From Aliivibrio finisterrensis (GTDB lineage: Bacteria; Pseudomonadota; Gammaproteobacteria; Enterobacterales; Vibrionaceae): a stretch of DNA of 64,000 nt. A model generated the notes under the pieces. That model saw only the letters and a list, made by a program, of their open reading frames with translations. It did no database searches and was not told where the DNA came from. The DNA lies in assembly GCF_008933155.1 (NCBI RefSeq), contig NZ_WBVP01000009.1:1-64000 (forward strand), written 5' to 3'. Both the position numbers and the translations under genes were made by a program. This document shows, piece by piece, positions 17,132 through 26,412 of the stretch. Numbering within the stretch: position 1 is the first letter of the stretch; each line of letters begins with the position of its first letter.

Positions 17132-17641
17132 ATGAAGAAACAAGTCGCTATAATCAGTTTATTAACAACAACTATGTCCATGGATTTAATTGCCAAGGAT
17201 AACTCGACTTGTCTACAAGAAAGCTATGATAACTACTCTCGTCAAATTTATTCATCCAACTCAAAATGTCTTATTCCTTTATTTGAGGTGAATCAGTTTA
17301 TTTATCAGTTAACAGAAATAACAGAAAACATAAAGTCAGACGTTATGGAAGAAGGATTTTGGGATAAATGGGCTTACAGTACAGGGGATGATCCTTTACT
17401 AACCGGCTACCTAAGTGATAGTGCGGTAGGCTTTACTGTATGGCAGCCTGAAGAGTATTATGACAAAAAAATTGAAGAGTTTGATTCTTATGGTGAATGG
17501 TTGGAAAGCCACGGCCTACAGTTAAGCTTGGCCTTTGGTGGGGAAGAAAAGGGTAATAATACCCGTTTTCGAATTGATTACCGTTGGCATGATCGCGCTG
17601 ATGATCAATTGTTCATGCAACTGGAAATCCCATTCCAATAA
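17132..17641 (+). CDS. Exported protein of unknown function
   Basis: A 169-residue protein with a signal peptide (MKKQVAIISLLTTTMSMDLIAKD, cleavage near residue 21) and two cysteines near 28 and 46 that could form a disulfide. The rest is acidic and beta-rich (DYRWHDRADDQLFMQLEI at the end). No family recognised. It starts 6 bp after the NadD-like gene and so is likely co-transcribed with it, although a functional link is not evident. Confidence 0.7.
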   Translation: MKKQVAIISLLTTTMSMDLIAKDNSTCLQESYDNYSRQIYSSNSKCLIPLFEVNQFIYQLTEITENIKSDVMEEGFWDKWAYSTGDDPLLTGYLSDSAVGFTVWQPEEYYDKKIEEFDSYGEWLESHGLQLSLAFGGEEKGNNTRFRIDYRWHDRADDQLFMQLEIPFQ

Positions 17642-17666
17642 AACCAAGCTAAGTTTGTATAATGCG

Positions 17667-18284
17667 TTAATCCAATAAAGTATAAGCTTGTTCTAGTAAT
17701 TCCACATTTCCTGAAAAATAGCGCTCCGCAATCATACTATTCTTAGCTCCTGATTTACGCATTTTATCCGCTTCTCTTACTTTCAATGTCATCATCATAT
17801 CAGGAGAAACCTGGCTAGACTTTATCTCTTTATTTTCAGATACTTGAGATAAGTAAGTATTGATATGCTGTGATTCCGGAGATAAATCCGTATGAGGTGA
17901 CGCTTCTAATAACTCATCTTGCATTACCTGCAATAAATGCTGTTTGGCATTTTCAGTCATCGCTATTTCTTGAAGTTTATCTAAACCGGCTGAGAGTAGA
18001 GGCGTTGAGGCGATATAACCACCTTGAGTAGGTAGCGTTTCACGTGTGCGAATTGAGAACATTAATGTAGATAATGTAGAGTTAGGAACAATCGTCATTG
18101 ATGACAGAGCATCAAAAGGTATCCAAAACAATTCACCAGGCAACACTAGGTATTCCCATTTACCAAGGCGAATAAGTACGGCTCCAGTTTGCACGGAAAT
18201 CAGCTCATAATGATTCTTCTTTTTTCTTGCCGTATAAAGAAGGTGTGAATGTGTTCCTGACTGAAACGTAATTGCGTTTTTCAT
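17667..18284 (-). CDS. AraC-type cupin sensor-like protein, truncated or divergent C terminus
   Basis: A 205-residue protein. Residues 1-110 look like the cupin ligand-binding domain of AraC regulators (SHLLYTARKKKNHYELI, then YLVLPGELFWIPFDALSSM and a TLMFSIRTRE strand). The C terminus does not contain a clear double helix-turn-helix: only MMMTLKVREADKMRKSG and NSMIAERYF hint at helices. It may be a shortened AraC regulator or a family of its own. Stands alone between unrelated genes. Confidence 0.6.
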   Translation of the reverse strand: MKNAITFQSGTHSHLLYTARKKKNHYELISVQTGAVLIRLGKWEYLVLPGELFWIPFDALSSMTIVPNSTLSTLMFSIRTRETLPTQGGYIASTPLLSAGLDKLQEIAMTENAKQHLLQVMQDELLEASPHTDLSPESQHINTYLSQVSENKEIKSSQVSPDMMMTLKVREADKMRKSGAKNSMIAERYFSGNVELLEQAYTLLD

Positions 18285-18465
18285 AGCTACCTCTGATTTG
18301 AAGCCCGTAACTCTACTGGTTTTTATCTAAAAATCAACGGATTCTCATCAATTACGGCGATATTTCATGGCCAATGGTACGACCTCTTGAATTGATCACG
18401 TACAACTGGAATAAAATCAAGTAGAATACGCGCTACTTCCTTTTTTGGTAACCAGAAGTCCAAAC

Positions 18466-19569
18466 ATGACCACACAAGATATCTATCAAGAAATTCGCCC
18501 TTACAATGATGATGAAGTTCCTGCCGCTATTGAGCGTTTAATTTCTGATGATGAATTCATTACAGCGATTCTTCACTATAAGTTTCCGTCTGCTTCTAAG
18601 TTTTTATTTTGGTTATTAGCACCGTTACTGCGTTGCAAACTACGTAAATCACTGTCTAAAATAACAACAGTAGAAGACGTTCAGTTAAATGTAGCAACTT
18701 ACTTAAATAAAACGGTCAAAAAAACCACCGATGGCATTACGTACTCTGGATTAGATAAATTAGACCCAAAACAAGCGTATTTGTTTGTGTCTAATCACCG
18801 TGATATCGCCATGGACCCAGCGTTGATGAATTGGGTGCTATATAATAATCATATGCAAACCGTAAGAATTGCCATTGGTGATAACTTATTAAAGAAAGCG
18901 TGCAGTACTGAGCTGATGAAGCTTAACAAAAGTTTTATTGTTAAACGTTCAGCAAAAGCACCACGTCAAATGCTAAAAGCGTTGGGTGAACTATCTTCAT
19001 ATATCAAGCACTCTTTGGAAACCAATAACTCTATTTGGATTGCTCAAAAAGAAGGGCGAGCAAAAGACGGTAACGATTTTACTGATCCTGCGATTTTAAA
19101 AATGTTTCATGTAGAAGGGCGTAAGCGCAAAGAAGCTTTTTCTGATTATATGAATGATTTGAAAATTGTTCCTGTTTCTATCTCTTATGAAAATGACCCG
19201 TTAGATATTCAAAAAGCCAAAGAATTAAATGCAGTGGCTACCTTAGGCTCTTACGAAAAAGGGGAGTTTGAAGATATTGATAGCATCATTAAAGGGATTA
19301 TCGGCAATAAGAAACGCATACACATCCACTTTGGTGACGTTGTCACCTCTGCGCCAGAAACGGCTGATGAACTGGCAGCAGTCATGGACAAAGAAATTAC
19401 ACAAGGCTATCGTTTATTCCCAATGAATTACGCCGCTGCCAATACTGAATCAGAAGAAGTCACTTCTGAAGTTAAACGTGAACTAGAAGAAAAGTTGTCA
19501 CACTTAACAGCAGAAGAGCAGCCATTTTTACGTGCGCTTTATGCAAATCCAGTTAAGAACGCGGGATAA
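18466..19569 (+). CDS. 1-acyl-glycerol-3-phosphate acyltransferase family protein (PlsC-like)
   Basis: A 367-residue protein with an acyltransferase core: NHRDIAMDP supplies the HxxxxD catalytic motif and WIAQKEGRAKDG the substrate-binding EGxxxDG-type block. A hydrophobic segment near residue 50 (FLFWLLAPLL) may tether it to the inner membrane. The C-terminal 100 residues are family specific and end in a helical acidic tail. Probably works in phospholipid synthesis or remodelling; the acceptor is unknown. ATG 18466 is preferred over one 7 codons upstream, although the ribosome-binding site is weak. Confidence 0.82.
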   Translation: MTTQDIYQEIRPYNDDEVPAAIERLISDDEFITAILHYKFPSASKFLFWLLAPLLRCKLRKSLSKITTVEDVQLNVATYLNKTVKKTTDGITYSGLDKLDPKQAYLFVSNHRDIAMDPALMNWVLYNNHMQTVRIAIGDNLLKKACSTELMKLNKSFIVKRSAKAPRQMLKALGELSSYIKHSLETNNSIWIAQKEGRAKDGNDFTDPAILKMFHVEGRKRKEAFSDYMNDLKIVPVSISYENDPLDIQKAKELNAVATLGSYEKGEFEDIDSIIKGIIGNKKRIHIHFGDVVTSAPETADELAAVMDKEITQGYRLFPMNYAAANTESEEVTSEVKRELEEKLSHLTAEEQPFLRALYANPVKNAG

Positions 19570-19577
19570 TAAGAGAT

Positions 19578-20501
19578 TCAATTAAAAAGCTTTTTATCCC
19601 AATGAGGAGGATTACCCACTTGTTGGGATAAAAAGTCAATAAAAGTACGCACTTTTGGTGGCAAATGTTGGCGTCGAGGGTAAACAGCGTAAATAGGTAG
19701 CTCCATATCTGCCTGCCACTCCTTTAATATTTGAATCAAACTGCCATTTTCAAATTCATCTTCAAGTAAATAGCTTGCTAAATACGCAATGCCAGCACCT
19801 GCTTTGGTTGCATCTAAAATAGCAGAAGCGTTATCTATTTTAAAAATACTTTGTACGTTAACCACTTGATGAACACCATCACGAGTAAATTCCCACTCAT
19901 TAAAGCGTCGTTCATTACTATGATAAGTGATGCATTTATGCTGTGCTAATTCAGCTGGACGCAATGGTAAACCATTCTCTTTAATGTAGCATGGAGAAGC
20001 CGCAACAATAAAGCGGCAATCTGCAATTTTCCTCGCCACCATGCCTTCAGGAATATCATCATGAATTGCTATCCAGCAATCTAAACCGTCTTCAAGTAAT
20101 TTAGGTTTATGATCAAATAAACTAACCTCCAATTCAACATCTGGAAAATGAGCTTGGAATTCAGCTAATGCATGAATAATGTGACTATTACCAAAAGACT
20201 GAGCGATACCTACTTTGAATACACCAGAAATACGCCCATGATGAGCATCTAGTAGGGCATCAGCTTCATAAGCAGTATCTACCAGCTTTTGACAATACTC
20301 AGCATATTGATGACCAAGCTTTGTAATAGAGACCGAGCGGTTATTACGTTGAACGAGTTGGCAATCTAAACGTGTTTCTAGCGCTTTAATTTGTTTAGAT
20401 ACATGCGATTTAGAAATACCAAGTTTTTCAGCAGCACGAGTAAAATTTAGCTCATTTGCTACCATCGCAAAGATTACCATTTGATGTAAATTATCTAACA
20501 T
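19578..20501 (-). CDS. LysR family transcriptional regulator
   Basis: A 307-residue regulator with the N-terminal winged helix-turn-helix (FAMVANELNFTRAAEKLGIS, then KSHVSKQIKALETRL) and the periplasmic-binding-like effector domain from about residue 90 (GVFKVGIAQSFG). The pattern resembles the CrgA/DsdC-like LysR subgroup. The regulated gene is not obvious: the gene upstream on the same strand encodes a secreted repeat protein and the convergent neighbour an acyltransferase. Confidence 0.92.
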   Translation of the reverse strand: MLDNLHQMVIFAMVANELNFTRAAEKLGISKSHVSKQIKALETRLDCQLVQRNNRSVSITKLGHQYAEYCQKLVDTAYEADALLDAHHGRISGVFKVGIAQSFGNSHIIHALAEFQAHFPDVELEVSLFDHKPKLLEDGLDCWIAIHDDIPEGMVARKIADCRFIVAASPCYIKENGLPLRPAELAQHKCITYHSNERRFNEWEFTRDGVHQVVNVQSIFKIDNASAILDATKAGAGIAYLASYLLEDEFENGSLIQILKEWQADMELPIYAVYPRRQHLPPKVRTFIDFLSQQVGNPPHWDKKLFN

Positions 20502-20539
20502 TATTCAGCCTAGAGAAGGAATGTCTAGCTATTGTAATA

Positions 20540-21154
20540 CTACTTAAAAATATAACCATCTACTTTTATGCCGTCAGGAAAAACCGTAATAGGTCTGCCA
20601 CCCAAATAAATATTACCATTAACCACGAGATCATCAGGAAGTGACGTAATTTGTGAGTGGCCAAGGAATAGATTGCCTTTCACTACAAGTTGTTTTGGTA
20701 ATGTTTTTAATGGTGTTCGTATTACACTTAGATCGCCGTTTACTCTTAAACGCGGAGGGAGCTCAGTGAGTCCTGACCCTGCAAAATTAATAAAACCTGC
20801 GACTTTAATGCCTCTGGTATAGCGTTTAAGTTGAGTGGTTCCAGCTAAATTCAAGTAGCCCTTTACTTGAGTGCCTTTAGGAATGTTTTTAATTACGGTA
20901 TTTGCTAAGTTTAGATCACCATTAACTACCAAACCTTTAGGCAGTTTTTTTATTTTACTATTCGCAAGGTTCACATCACCTTTAAGCTCTAAATTATCAG
21001 GGAGTTCAGTGTAATTAGTATTACGTAAGCTGATATTTCCATAGCTATCTATATGATTAATGAGTCGATGTTTATTTAACATTTCAGCAGAAGTTGAAAA
21101 GGGGACCAAGGCTGTAAAGATAAGAGCAAAAAGAGTAATAATAGTTTTAGGCAT
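20540..21154 (-). CDS. Secreted leucine-rich-like repeat protein
   Basis: A 204-residue protein with a Sec signal peptide (hydrophobic MPKTIITLFALIFTALVPF, cleavage near STSAEM). The mature part is a run of about seven repeats of 20-24 residues with the pattern LPxxLxVxGDLxLxxTxIxxLP, for example LPKGLVVNGDLNLANTVIKN and LPKQLVVKGNLFLGHSQITS. The regular solenoid lacks any enzymatic motif, cap or anchor. Such modules usually bind a protein or polysaccharide surface. Located 38 bp upstream of the LysR gene on the same strand. Confidence 0.75.
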   Translation of the reverse strand: MPKTIITLFALIFTALVPFSTSAEMLNKHRLINHIDSYGNISLRNTNYTELPDNLELKGDVNLANSKIKKLPKGLVVNGDLNLANTVIKNIPKGTQVKGYLNLAGTTQLKRYTRGIKVAGFINFAGSGLTELPPRLRVNGDLSVIRTPLKTLPKQLVVKGNLFLGHSQITSLPDDLVVNGNIYLGGRPITVFPDGIKVDGYIFK

Positions 21155-21333
21155 AGATAAATAACTTTGTAGTAATGGCTTGACACTGTATCGACCACAT
21201 CGTAAATAAGTTTAATTTAGAACAGTGATATGAGTCCTGTTTTTACGTTTTTATTATGAAAACACATTTGATATAGTGAAATTCGGTATCTAAGTGCCGA
21301 AGTAAAAAATTTAATTAAAGGTAAGGAGACGTA

Positions 21334-21540
21334 ATGTCTAAAGCGACTGGTACTGTAAAATGGTTTAACGAAGAGAAAGGTTTTGGTTTTATCGCTCAAG
21401 AGAACGGACCTGATGTGTTCGCTCATTTCAGTGCAATTCAATCAGACGGTTTCAAAACGTTGAAAGAAGGCCAAGCAGTAACTTTTGATGTTGAGCAAGG
21501 CCCTAAAGGCCCTCAAGCAAGCAATATCCAACCTGCTTAG
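21334..21540 (+). CDS. Cold-shock protein, CspA family
   Basis: A 68-residue single cold-shock domain. Both nucleic-acid motifs are intact: KGFGFI (residues 15-20) and VFAHF (28-32), preceded by [11 protein letters not shown]. It binds single-stranded RNA or DNA and acts as an RNA chaperone. A strong ribosome-binding site (AAGGAG) precedes the ATG. In the leader, TTCGG (21282-21286) and CCGAA (21297-21301) could form a small hairpin. Whether this copy is cold-inducible cannot be told. Confidence 0.95.
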   Translation: MSKATGTVKWFNEEKGFGFIAQENGPDVFAHFSAIQSDGFKTLKEGQAVTFDVEQGPKGPQASNIQPA

Positions 21541-21555
21541 TACCAAGATATTAAT

Positions 21556-21585
21556 AAAAAGGCTCTCAATGTGAGGGCCTTTTTT
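21556..21585. terminator. Intrinsic terminator between csp and DUF406 genes
   Basis: Stem AAAAAGGCTCTC / GAGGGCCTTTTT with a G-T pair, followed by T residues on the plus strand and, in reverse, on the minus strand. It lies between the convergent genes ending at 21540 and 21610. Confidence 0.85.
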
Positions 21586-21609
21586 CTTTATTATCTACAA
21601 TATAATCGA

Positions 21610-21906
21610 TTATTTTCTAAGAGAGCGAGTCTTTAGTTCGTAAATCAGTTTTTCTGCACTACAAGAGAATTTCAAGCGAGCGTGAAGTTCTTTCTCATCG
21701 TTAGTCAGTTCAAAATTGTACTCAACTTCATCACATACTTCTTTTGCTAAAGATAAGTAATTAGCAAATTCCGCTTCTAATTGCGCTTTATTGTTAGCGA
21801 AGATGCTTACTTCTGCAACATCATCACCTTCTTTAATCACAAAGCCCATCTCAGCACTACATCCACAAGCATCGCATGGTACATTTTGTTCTACTTCAGT
21901 AGTCAT
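21610..21906 (-). CDS. DUF406 (YfcZ/YiiS) family protein
   Basis: A 98-residue small acidic protein. The N terminus has the cysteine cluster CDACGCSAEMG and the body includes SIFANNKAQLEAEFANYL and a terminal FSCSAEKLIYELKTRSLR, which match YfcZ/YiiS proteins. Function unknown; the cysteines might bind metal. Ribosome-binding site GGAG precedes the start. Confidence 0.85.
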   Translation of the reverse strand: MTTEVEQNVPCDACGCSAEMGFVIKEGDDVAEVSIFANNKAQLEAEFANYLSLAKEVCDEVEYNFELTNDEKELHARLKFSCSAEKLIYELKTRSLRK

Positions 21907-22071
21907 TATTTTATCTCCACAATAAATATACAGACGTTATACTATGTTTCCATGGTTAAGAAAACCCTCTCGGAAAATGAACATAAAGAAGAAACACAAA
22001 GATAACAATTGCATATCATTCACGTATCAGTATTGGCACTTGAGACAAAAATCCCAAAAAATGAATATTTA

Positions 22072-22087
22072 TGACAAATTTTTGTCA
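22072..22087. promoter_or_regulatory. Palindrome in the luxT upstream region
   Basis: TGACAAA-TT-TTTGTCA, a seven-base perfect dyad in the 450-bp gene-free stretch 21907-22357 between the DUF406 gene and luxT. Its size suits a dimeric repressor but it is about 270 bp before the luxT start. The rest of the stretch is AT-rich, and short open frames in it lack ribosome-binding sites. Confidence 0.35.
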
Positions 22088-22357
22088 GAATTAAGCGTGA
22101 AATATTGTATTTCCATACTGTATAACGCAGAATGCCACTAAGTGATATTTAAATAGTAACTGACATTTCGTTACAATCGCGATTCTTAATTTTGAGAGTA
22201 AAGTAGCAGCCAGATTGCTATTATTACGTTTATCGTGTGAAATATCATAAAAAGATTATACAAATGGAGTTGAATCTTATAAGTTAACCTAATATTAATT
22301 TCGTTAATTTTTACGATTGATTTCTTAATGGACTAACCACATTAGAAGAGTTTTATT

Positions 22358-22819
22358 ATGCCAAAAAGAAGTAAAGAAGATACTGAAATCACCATTCAAA
22401 AAATTATGGATGCGGTCATTGATCAACTATTACGCTTAGGCTATGACAAGATGTCATATACGACACTAAGCCAACAAACTGGTGTGTCAAGAACAGGGAT
22501 TAGTCATCACTTCCCAAAGAAAACTGATTTTACAGCTGCACTAGACGGTCGTATATTCCGCTTATTTGCAGAACGTTTAGAAATGCAAGGTGATAAGCAA
22601 GCATTCATCGATAGCTGGATTTTATCTTTAGAAGACGAACAATTCCGAGCTATCTTACGTCTTTTATTCCATCATATCGTAACCTCTGCAAACGCACACG
22701 AATTTGCTCGCAATGGTATTGAGCGTTTATATGGTATGGTTGAAGACTTATACGGTGAAGAAAGCCGCAAAGATCTTGAGTGGCTTATTGGCTTATCTTT
22801 GATCCGTATGACAAAATAA
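22358..22819 (+). CDS. luxT: TetR family transcriptional regulator LuxT
   Basis: A 153-residue regulator whose N-terminal helix-turn-helix (MPKRSKEDTEITIQKIMDA, then YTTLSQQTGVSRTGISHHF) closely matches my recollection of LuxT/SwrT from Vibrio species. In vibrios LuxT represses the quorum-sensing small RNA gene qrr1 and controls other traits. The C-terminal half (FRAILRLLFHHIVTSANAHE) is the ligand/dimer domain. It is followed by its own terminator, then an export operon on the same strand. Assignment rests on sequence recall, not a search. Confidence 0.8.
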   Translation: MPKRSKEDTEITIQKIMDAVIDQLLRLGYDKMSYTTLSQQTGVSRTGISHHFPKKTDFTAALDGRIFRLFAERLEMQGDKQAFIDSWILSLEDEQFRAILRLLFHHIVTSANAHEFARNGIERLYGMVEDLYGEESRKDLEWLIGLSLIRMTK

Positions 22820-22835
22820 TATTATCTACTATAAT

Positions 22836-22867
22836 TAAAAGCTTACCCATAATGGTAAGCTTTTTTT
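22836..22867 (+). terminator. Intrinsic terminator after luxT
   Basis: Stem AAAAGCTTACC / GGTAAGCTTTT with a short loop and seven T residues. It separates luxT from the TolC-family gene at 22915, though the 50-bp gap leaves room for only a compact promoter. Confidence 0.92.
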
Positions 22868-22914
22868 GCACATGGAATCAGTTAGAGTGAAAACTCTAGA
22901 TTACTGGAGGAAAT

Positions 22915-24306
22915 ATGCTTAAAATTTCACGACTATCTGTATTATTAACAACAGTGCTTTCTTTATCTGTTTCTGCTAAGTCAGTGGATTTTGATAGCGC
23001 ATGGAAAAATGTTCTCAACAATCATAACGGTATTGCGGCAGAGCGCGCTAATGTTCAGCGTCAAGAATCGTTGGCCTCAGGCACTTCTGACCTTAATCTT
23101 CCTTCTATTACCTTAAGTGCAAATTATACTTACCTAGATGACGATGTTACGGTTAACAGCCAACAATTATTAGACAGTACTGATATTAACCCAGCCTTTG
23201 CAGGTGCAGCTACTGGATTAATAAATGCGCTTGGTGGCCCAATCACATCAACTCTTTCAGAACGTGATATTTTCACTAGCTCTATTCGTGCGATTTGGCC
23301 AATCTTCACTGGTGGCCGCATCTCTGCCGCTGAAAGTGCAGCGGAGGGAAAAACAGACGAAGCACGCAGTCAGCTAAAAATGAAACAACAAGCCTCTTAT
23401 GAAGATTTAGCTAAGTACTATTTTAGTGTCGTTCTCGCTAATGAAGTCGTTAAAACCTATAGCGAAGTAGAGCAAGGCTTAGCAAAACACAGAGATAATG
23501 CGGTTAAACTCCAACAGCAGGGTCAAATTGCTAAAGTAGAGCGCCTACAAGCTGATGCTGCATACGACAAAGCAAAAGTGGACCTTCGCAAAGCTCAACA
23601 AAATTCAGATATTGCCAGTGCTGCATTAAGAAGCATGTTGCAAATGAATGAAAACATCACGCCAGAAACACCGTTATTTATCAATCAAAAATTGCCTGAA
23701 ATGACGGCTTTTATTGATAATACATTAGCCACTTACCCAGGTTTAGACCTTTTAGATGCCAAAGAGAAGCAAGCGAGCAGTTTAATAAAAGCGGAGAAAG
23801 GCAGCTATTATCCTGAAGTTTATTTATATGGTAACTATAATCTGTATGAAGGCGACAGCTTATCTGCTGAAATAGCACCAGATTGGATGGTCGGTGTCGG
23901 TGTTAATGTTCCACTATTAGATAATAAAGGGCGCTCAGAAAAAGTTGCCGCAGCGCATAGTGCAGTTCAACAAGTACAGTATCTTAAAAAACAGGCGAAA
24001 GAAGATCTTTCATTGTTGGTTGAAAAAACATACCGAGAAGCATTACAAGCGATAGATGAATATTATGGTTTAGCATCAAGTATCGCACTTGCACAAGAAA
24101 ATATATTGCTCAGAGAAAAAGGGTTTAAACAAGGTCTATCGACTTCACTTGATGTGGTGGATGCTGAGTTATATTTGGCAAGTATTAAAACGCAACGTTC
24201 CTTAGCATCATTTAATTACATGATTTCATTAGTTAAGTTACTTGCTTTAAGCGATGAAACAGACACATTTGTACAATATCAACTTCAAGCAAGAGAAGGA
24301 AAATAA
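22915..24306 (+). CDS. TolC family outer-membrane efflux protein
   Basis: A 463-residue outer-membrane channel with signal peptide (MLKISRLSVLLTTVLSLSVSA). It shows the two-fold TolC repeat: an N-terminal half with a long helical hairpin (KMKQQASYEDLAKYYFSVVL, then QQQGQIAKVERLQADAAYDK) and a C-terminal half with VGVGVNVPLLDN and GLSTSLDVVDAELYLAS. Ribosome-binding site GGAGG precedes the ATG. First gene of a four-gene export operon; the adaptor starts 2 bp after its stop. Confidence 0.9.
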   Translation: MLKISRLSVLLTTVLSLSVSAKSVDFDSAWKNVLNNHNGIAAERANVQRQESLASGTSDLNLPSITLSANYTYLDDDVTVNSQQLLDSTDINPAFAGAATGLINALGGPITSTLSERDIFTSSIRAIWPIFTGGRISAAESAAEGKTDEARSQLKMKQQASYEDLAKYYFSVVLANEVVKTYSEVEQGLAKHRDNAVKLQQQGQIAKVERLQADAAYDKAKVDLRKAQQNSDIASAALRSMLQMNENITPETPLFINQKLPEMTAFIDNTLATYPGLDLLDAKEKQASSLIKAEKGSYYPEVYLYGNYNLYEGDSLSAEIAPDWMVGVGVNVPLLDNKGRSEKVAAAHSAVQQVQYLKKQAKEDLSLLVEKTYREALQAIDEYYGLASSIALAQENILLREKGFKQGLSTSLDVVDAELYLASIKTQRSLASFNYMISLVKLLALSDETDTFVQYQLQAREGK

Positions 24307-24307
24307 C

Positions 24308-25285
24308 ATGATTCAATTAAAGAAAACCATCGGTTCTCTTGCCGTTGTAGGTATAGTTAGTTGGGTTGGTTACAGTTTTTGGGCTGCTTATCAACCTCGC
24401 CCTGAATTACTTCAGGGTCAAATTGAAGCCGAGCAATACAATATTTCCTCTAAAGTCCCTGGTCGAATCGAGAATTTATACGTAAAAAAAGGTGACATGA
24501 TAGAGAAAGGCCAAGCTATTTTCTCCTTATACAGCCCAGAAATAGATGCGAAGCTAGCGCAAGCAAAAGCAGGAGAAGCAGCAGCCAGTGCCCTGGCAGA
24601 AGAAGCTGAACAAGGAGCAAGAACCCAACAAGTCGCAGCAGCGAAAGATCAATGGCAAAAAGCAAAAGCGGCCAATAAGCTGCTAGAAAAAACCTATACT
24701 CGTGTTAATAACCTCTATAATGATGGTGTCGTATCAGAGCAGAAAAAAGATGAGGCTTATACTCAGTGGCAAGCGGCTAAATATACCGAAAATGCTGCTT
24801 ACCAAATGTATCAAATGGCCAAAGAGGGAGCTCGAACAGAAACAAAACGAGCCGCTAATGAGAAAGTCAAAATGGCAATGGGATCGGTAGCTGAAGTAGA
24901 AGCTTATGTAGCAGACACTAAGATTAACAGTTGGTATACAGGCGAGGTAACTCAGGTTTTACTCAATGAAGGTGAAATTGCACCTCAAGGTTTCCCTGTT
25001 GTTAGCGTTATAGACATTAATCAAGCATGGGCAGTGTTCCATGTTCGTGAAGATAAACTTAAAAACTACAAAAAAGATCAACAAATTGATGTGTACCTTC
25101 CAGCATTGGATAAAACGATTCCATTTAAGATTACGAATATTGCTGTTATGGGAGATTATGCAACCTGGCGAGCAACCGATAATAGCCAAGGGTTTGATTT
25201 AAAAACCTTTGAAATAGAAGCACATCCAACTGCTGACATTCCAAATCTACGAGTTGGTATGAGTGCTATAGTTAAATTAGATTAA
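24308..25285 (+). CDS. HlyD family periplasmic adaptor protein
   Basis: A 325-residue membrane-fusion protein. An N-terminal anchor (IGSLAVVGIVSWVGYSFWAA) is followed by the half-lipoyl motif GQIEAEQYNISSKVPGRIEN and GDMIEKGQAIFSLYSPEID, a long coiled coil rich in A, K and E (about 80-195), then the second half-lipoyl and beta-barrel region (GEVTQVLLNEGEIAPQG). It bridges the inner-membrane permeases and the TolC-like channel. ATG 24308 is chosen because AGAAGGAA precedes it and upstream codons overlap the tolC gene. Confidence 0.9.
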   Translation: MIQLKKTIGSLAVVGIVSWVGYSFWAAYQPRPELLQGQIEAEQYNISSKVPGRIENLYVKKGDMIEKGQAIFSLYSPEIDAKLAQAKAGEAAASALAEEAEQGARTQQVAAAKDQWQKAKAANKLLEKTYTRVNNLYNDGVVSEQKKDEAYTQWQAAKYTENAAYQMYQMAKEGARTETKRAANEKVKMAMGSVAEVEAYVADTKINSWYTGEVTQVLLNEGEIAPQGFPVVSVIDINQAWAVFHVREDKLKNYKKDQQIDVYLPALDKTIPFKITNIAVMGDYATWRATDNSQGFDLKTFEIEAHPTADIPNLRVGMSAIVKLD

Positions 25286-25294
25286 GCGTGATTT

Positions 25295-26410
25295 ATGAAA
25301 GCATTTTGGCGTTCTTATTATTCTAACCCATGGCTAATTGCGGTTACTTTTGGTCTTCCATTGGTGCTATCATTGGTGATTTGGTGGATATTTTCATCAT
25401 CTGTGGTGCGTGAATTACCTCTCGATGTGGTGGACCTTGATCAATCCAGTTTATCTAGGATGATCATACGTGATTACGACGCAACCCCAACACTTGCCGT
25501 CCGTACGATCCAACCGAATGTTATTATTGCCAATCGCGCATTAAAAGAAGGGGATAACTATGGCTATATCGTTATCCCTCATGATTTTGAGCGTAATGTC
25601 ATGCTGGGTAAGAGCCCTCAAATTTCAGGTTTTTACAATGGACAATTTATCTTAATCGCAAAGCAAATTAATTCTGCTTTGATGCAAACAGACATGACGA
25701 TCCAAGCAAAACTTGCAACAATAAAGGCACTGAGTACAAAGCAATCAACATGGACTCAAGCAATTAACTCTGCAGTGCCAATTAAAGTTCAAGTAACAGC
25801 ACTATTTAACATTGGTAGTAATTATGATCAATTTTTGGTTTCAGCTATTCTTCCTGCTATATGGCAAATGGCGGTTATTGTCGGGATGATTTGGGCGATG
25901 AGAAACGAAATGGGTCGCAATAATAACAGCAATTTACGAGAATGGTTTGACGGTCAATCTCGGGCAAATATATATTCATTTATAAGTGTTTATTTTTTAA
26001 TCGGAATGGCTCTTGGCTGCGTACTTTTTTATTTCTTATTCGGTATTTTGCAATTTCCTTTTTATGGAAATATCATTAGTTTTCTGACCACAATGTCAGC
26101 AATGACCCTTGCGTGCATTAGTCTTGGAACTGCCATTGGTTATGGAACAAACAATATTGAAAAAGCGATGAGTATCTCAGGTGCTTATACTGCACCAAGT
26201 TTTGCATTTCTAGGCGTTACTTTTCCGGTATCAGACATGAACAATATTGCTACTTTTTGGCACTCAATAATACCAGCAAGCCAATTTGTTCGTTCCCAAA
26301 TAGAGCAAGCAAACTATGGATATGATTTTGTTGAAAGTTCCTCCCATATTGGCATTCTGTTGTTGTTTACTATACCGCTAATTGTGCTTATTTCACGTTT
26401 AAGGAAGTAA
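25295..26410 (+). CDS. ABC-2 type transporter permease
   Basis: A 371-residue permease of the ABC2_membrane_3 class. One N-terminal membrane helix (residues about 12-34) is followed by a large periplasmic domain with DVVDLDQSSLSRMIIRDYDA and NYGYIVIPHDFERNV, then five membrane segments at 180-370. This layout is shared by YbhS/YhhJ-type exporters. No nucleotide-binding protein is encoded next to it. Starts 9 bp after the HlyD gene; two bases separate it from a second permease. Confidence 0.87.
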   Translation: MKAFWRSYYSNPWLIAVTFGLPLVLSLVIWWIFSSSVVRELPLDVVDLDQSSLSRMIIRDYDATPTLAVRTIQPNVIIANRALKEGDNYGYIVIPHDFERNVMLGKSPQISGFYNGQFILIAKQINSALMQTDMTIQAKLATIKALSTKQSTWTQAINSAVPIKVQVTALFNIGSNYDQFLVSAILPAIWQMAVIVGMIWAMRNEMGRNNNSNLREWFDGQSRANIYSFISVYFLIGMALGCVLFYFLFGILQFPFYGNIISFLTTMSAMTLACISLGTAIGYGTNNIEKAMSISGAYTAPSFAFLGVTFPVSDMNNIATFWHSIIPASQFVRSQIEQANYGYDFVESSSHIGILLLFTIPLIVLISRLRK

Positions 26411-26412
26411 CA

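Noticed and set aside
21781-22141. Two overlapping plus-strand frames of 65-74 codons upstream of luxT
   Set aside because: One is antisense to the DUF406 gene, both lack ribosome-binding sites and show no coding pattern.
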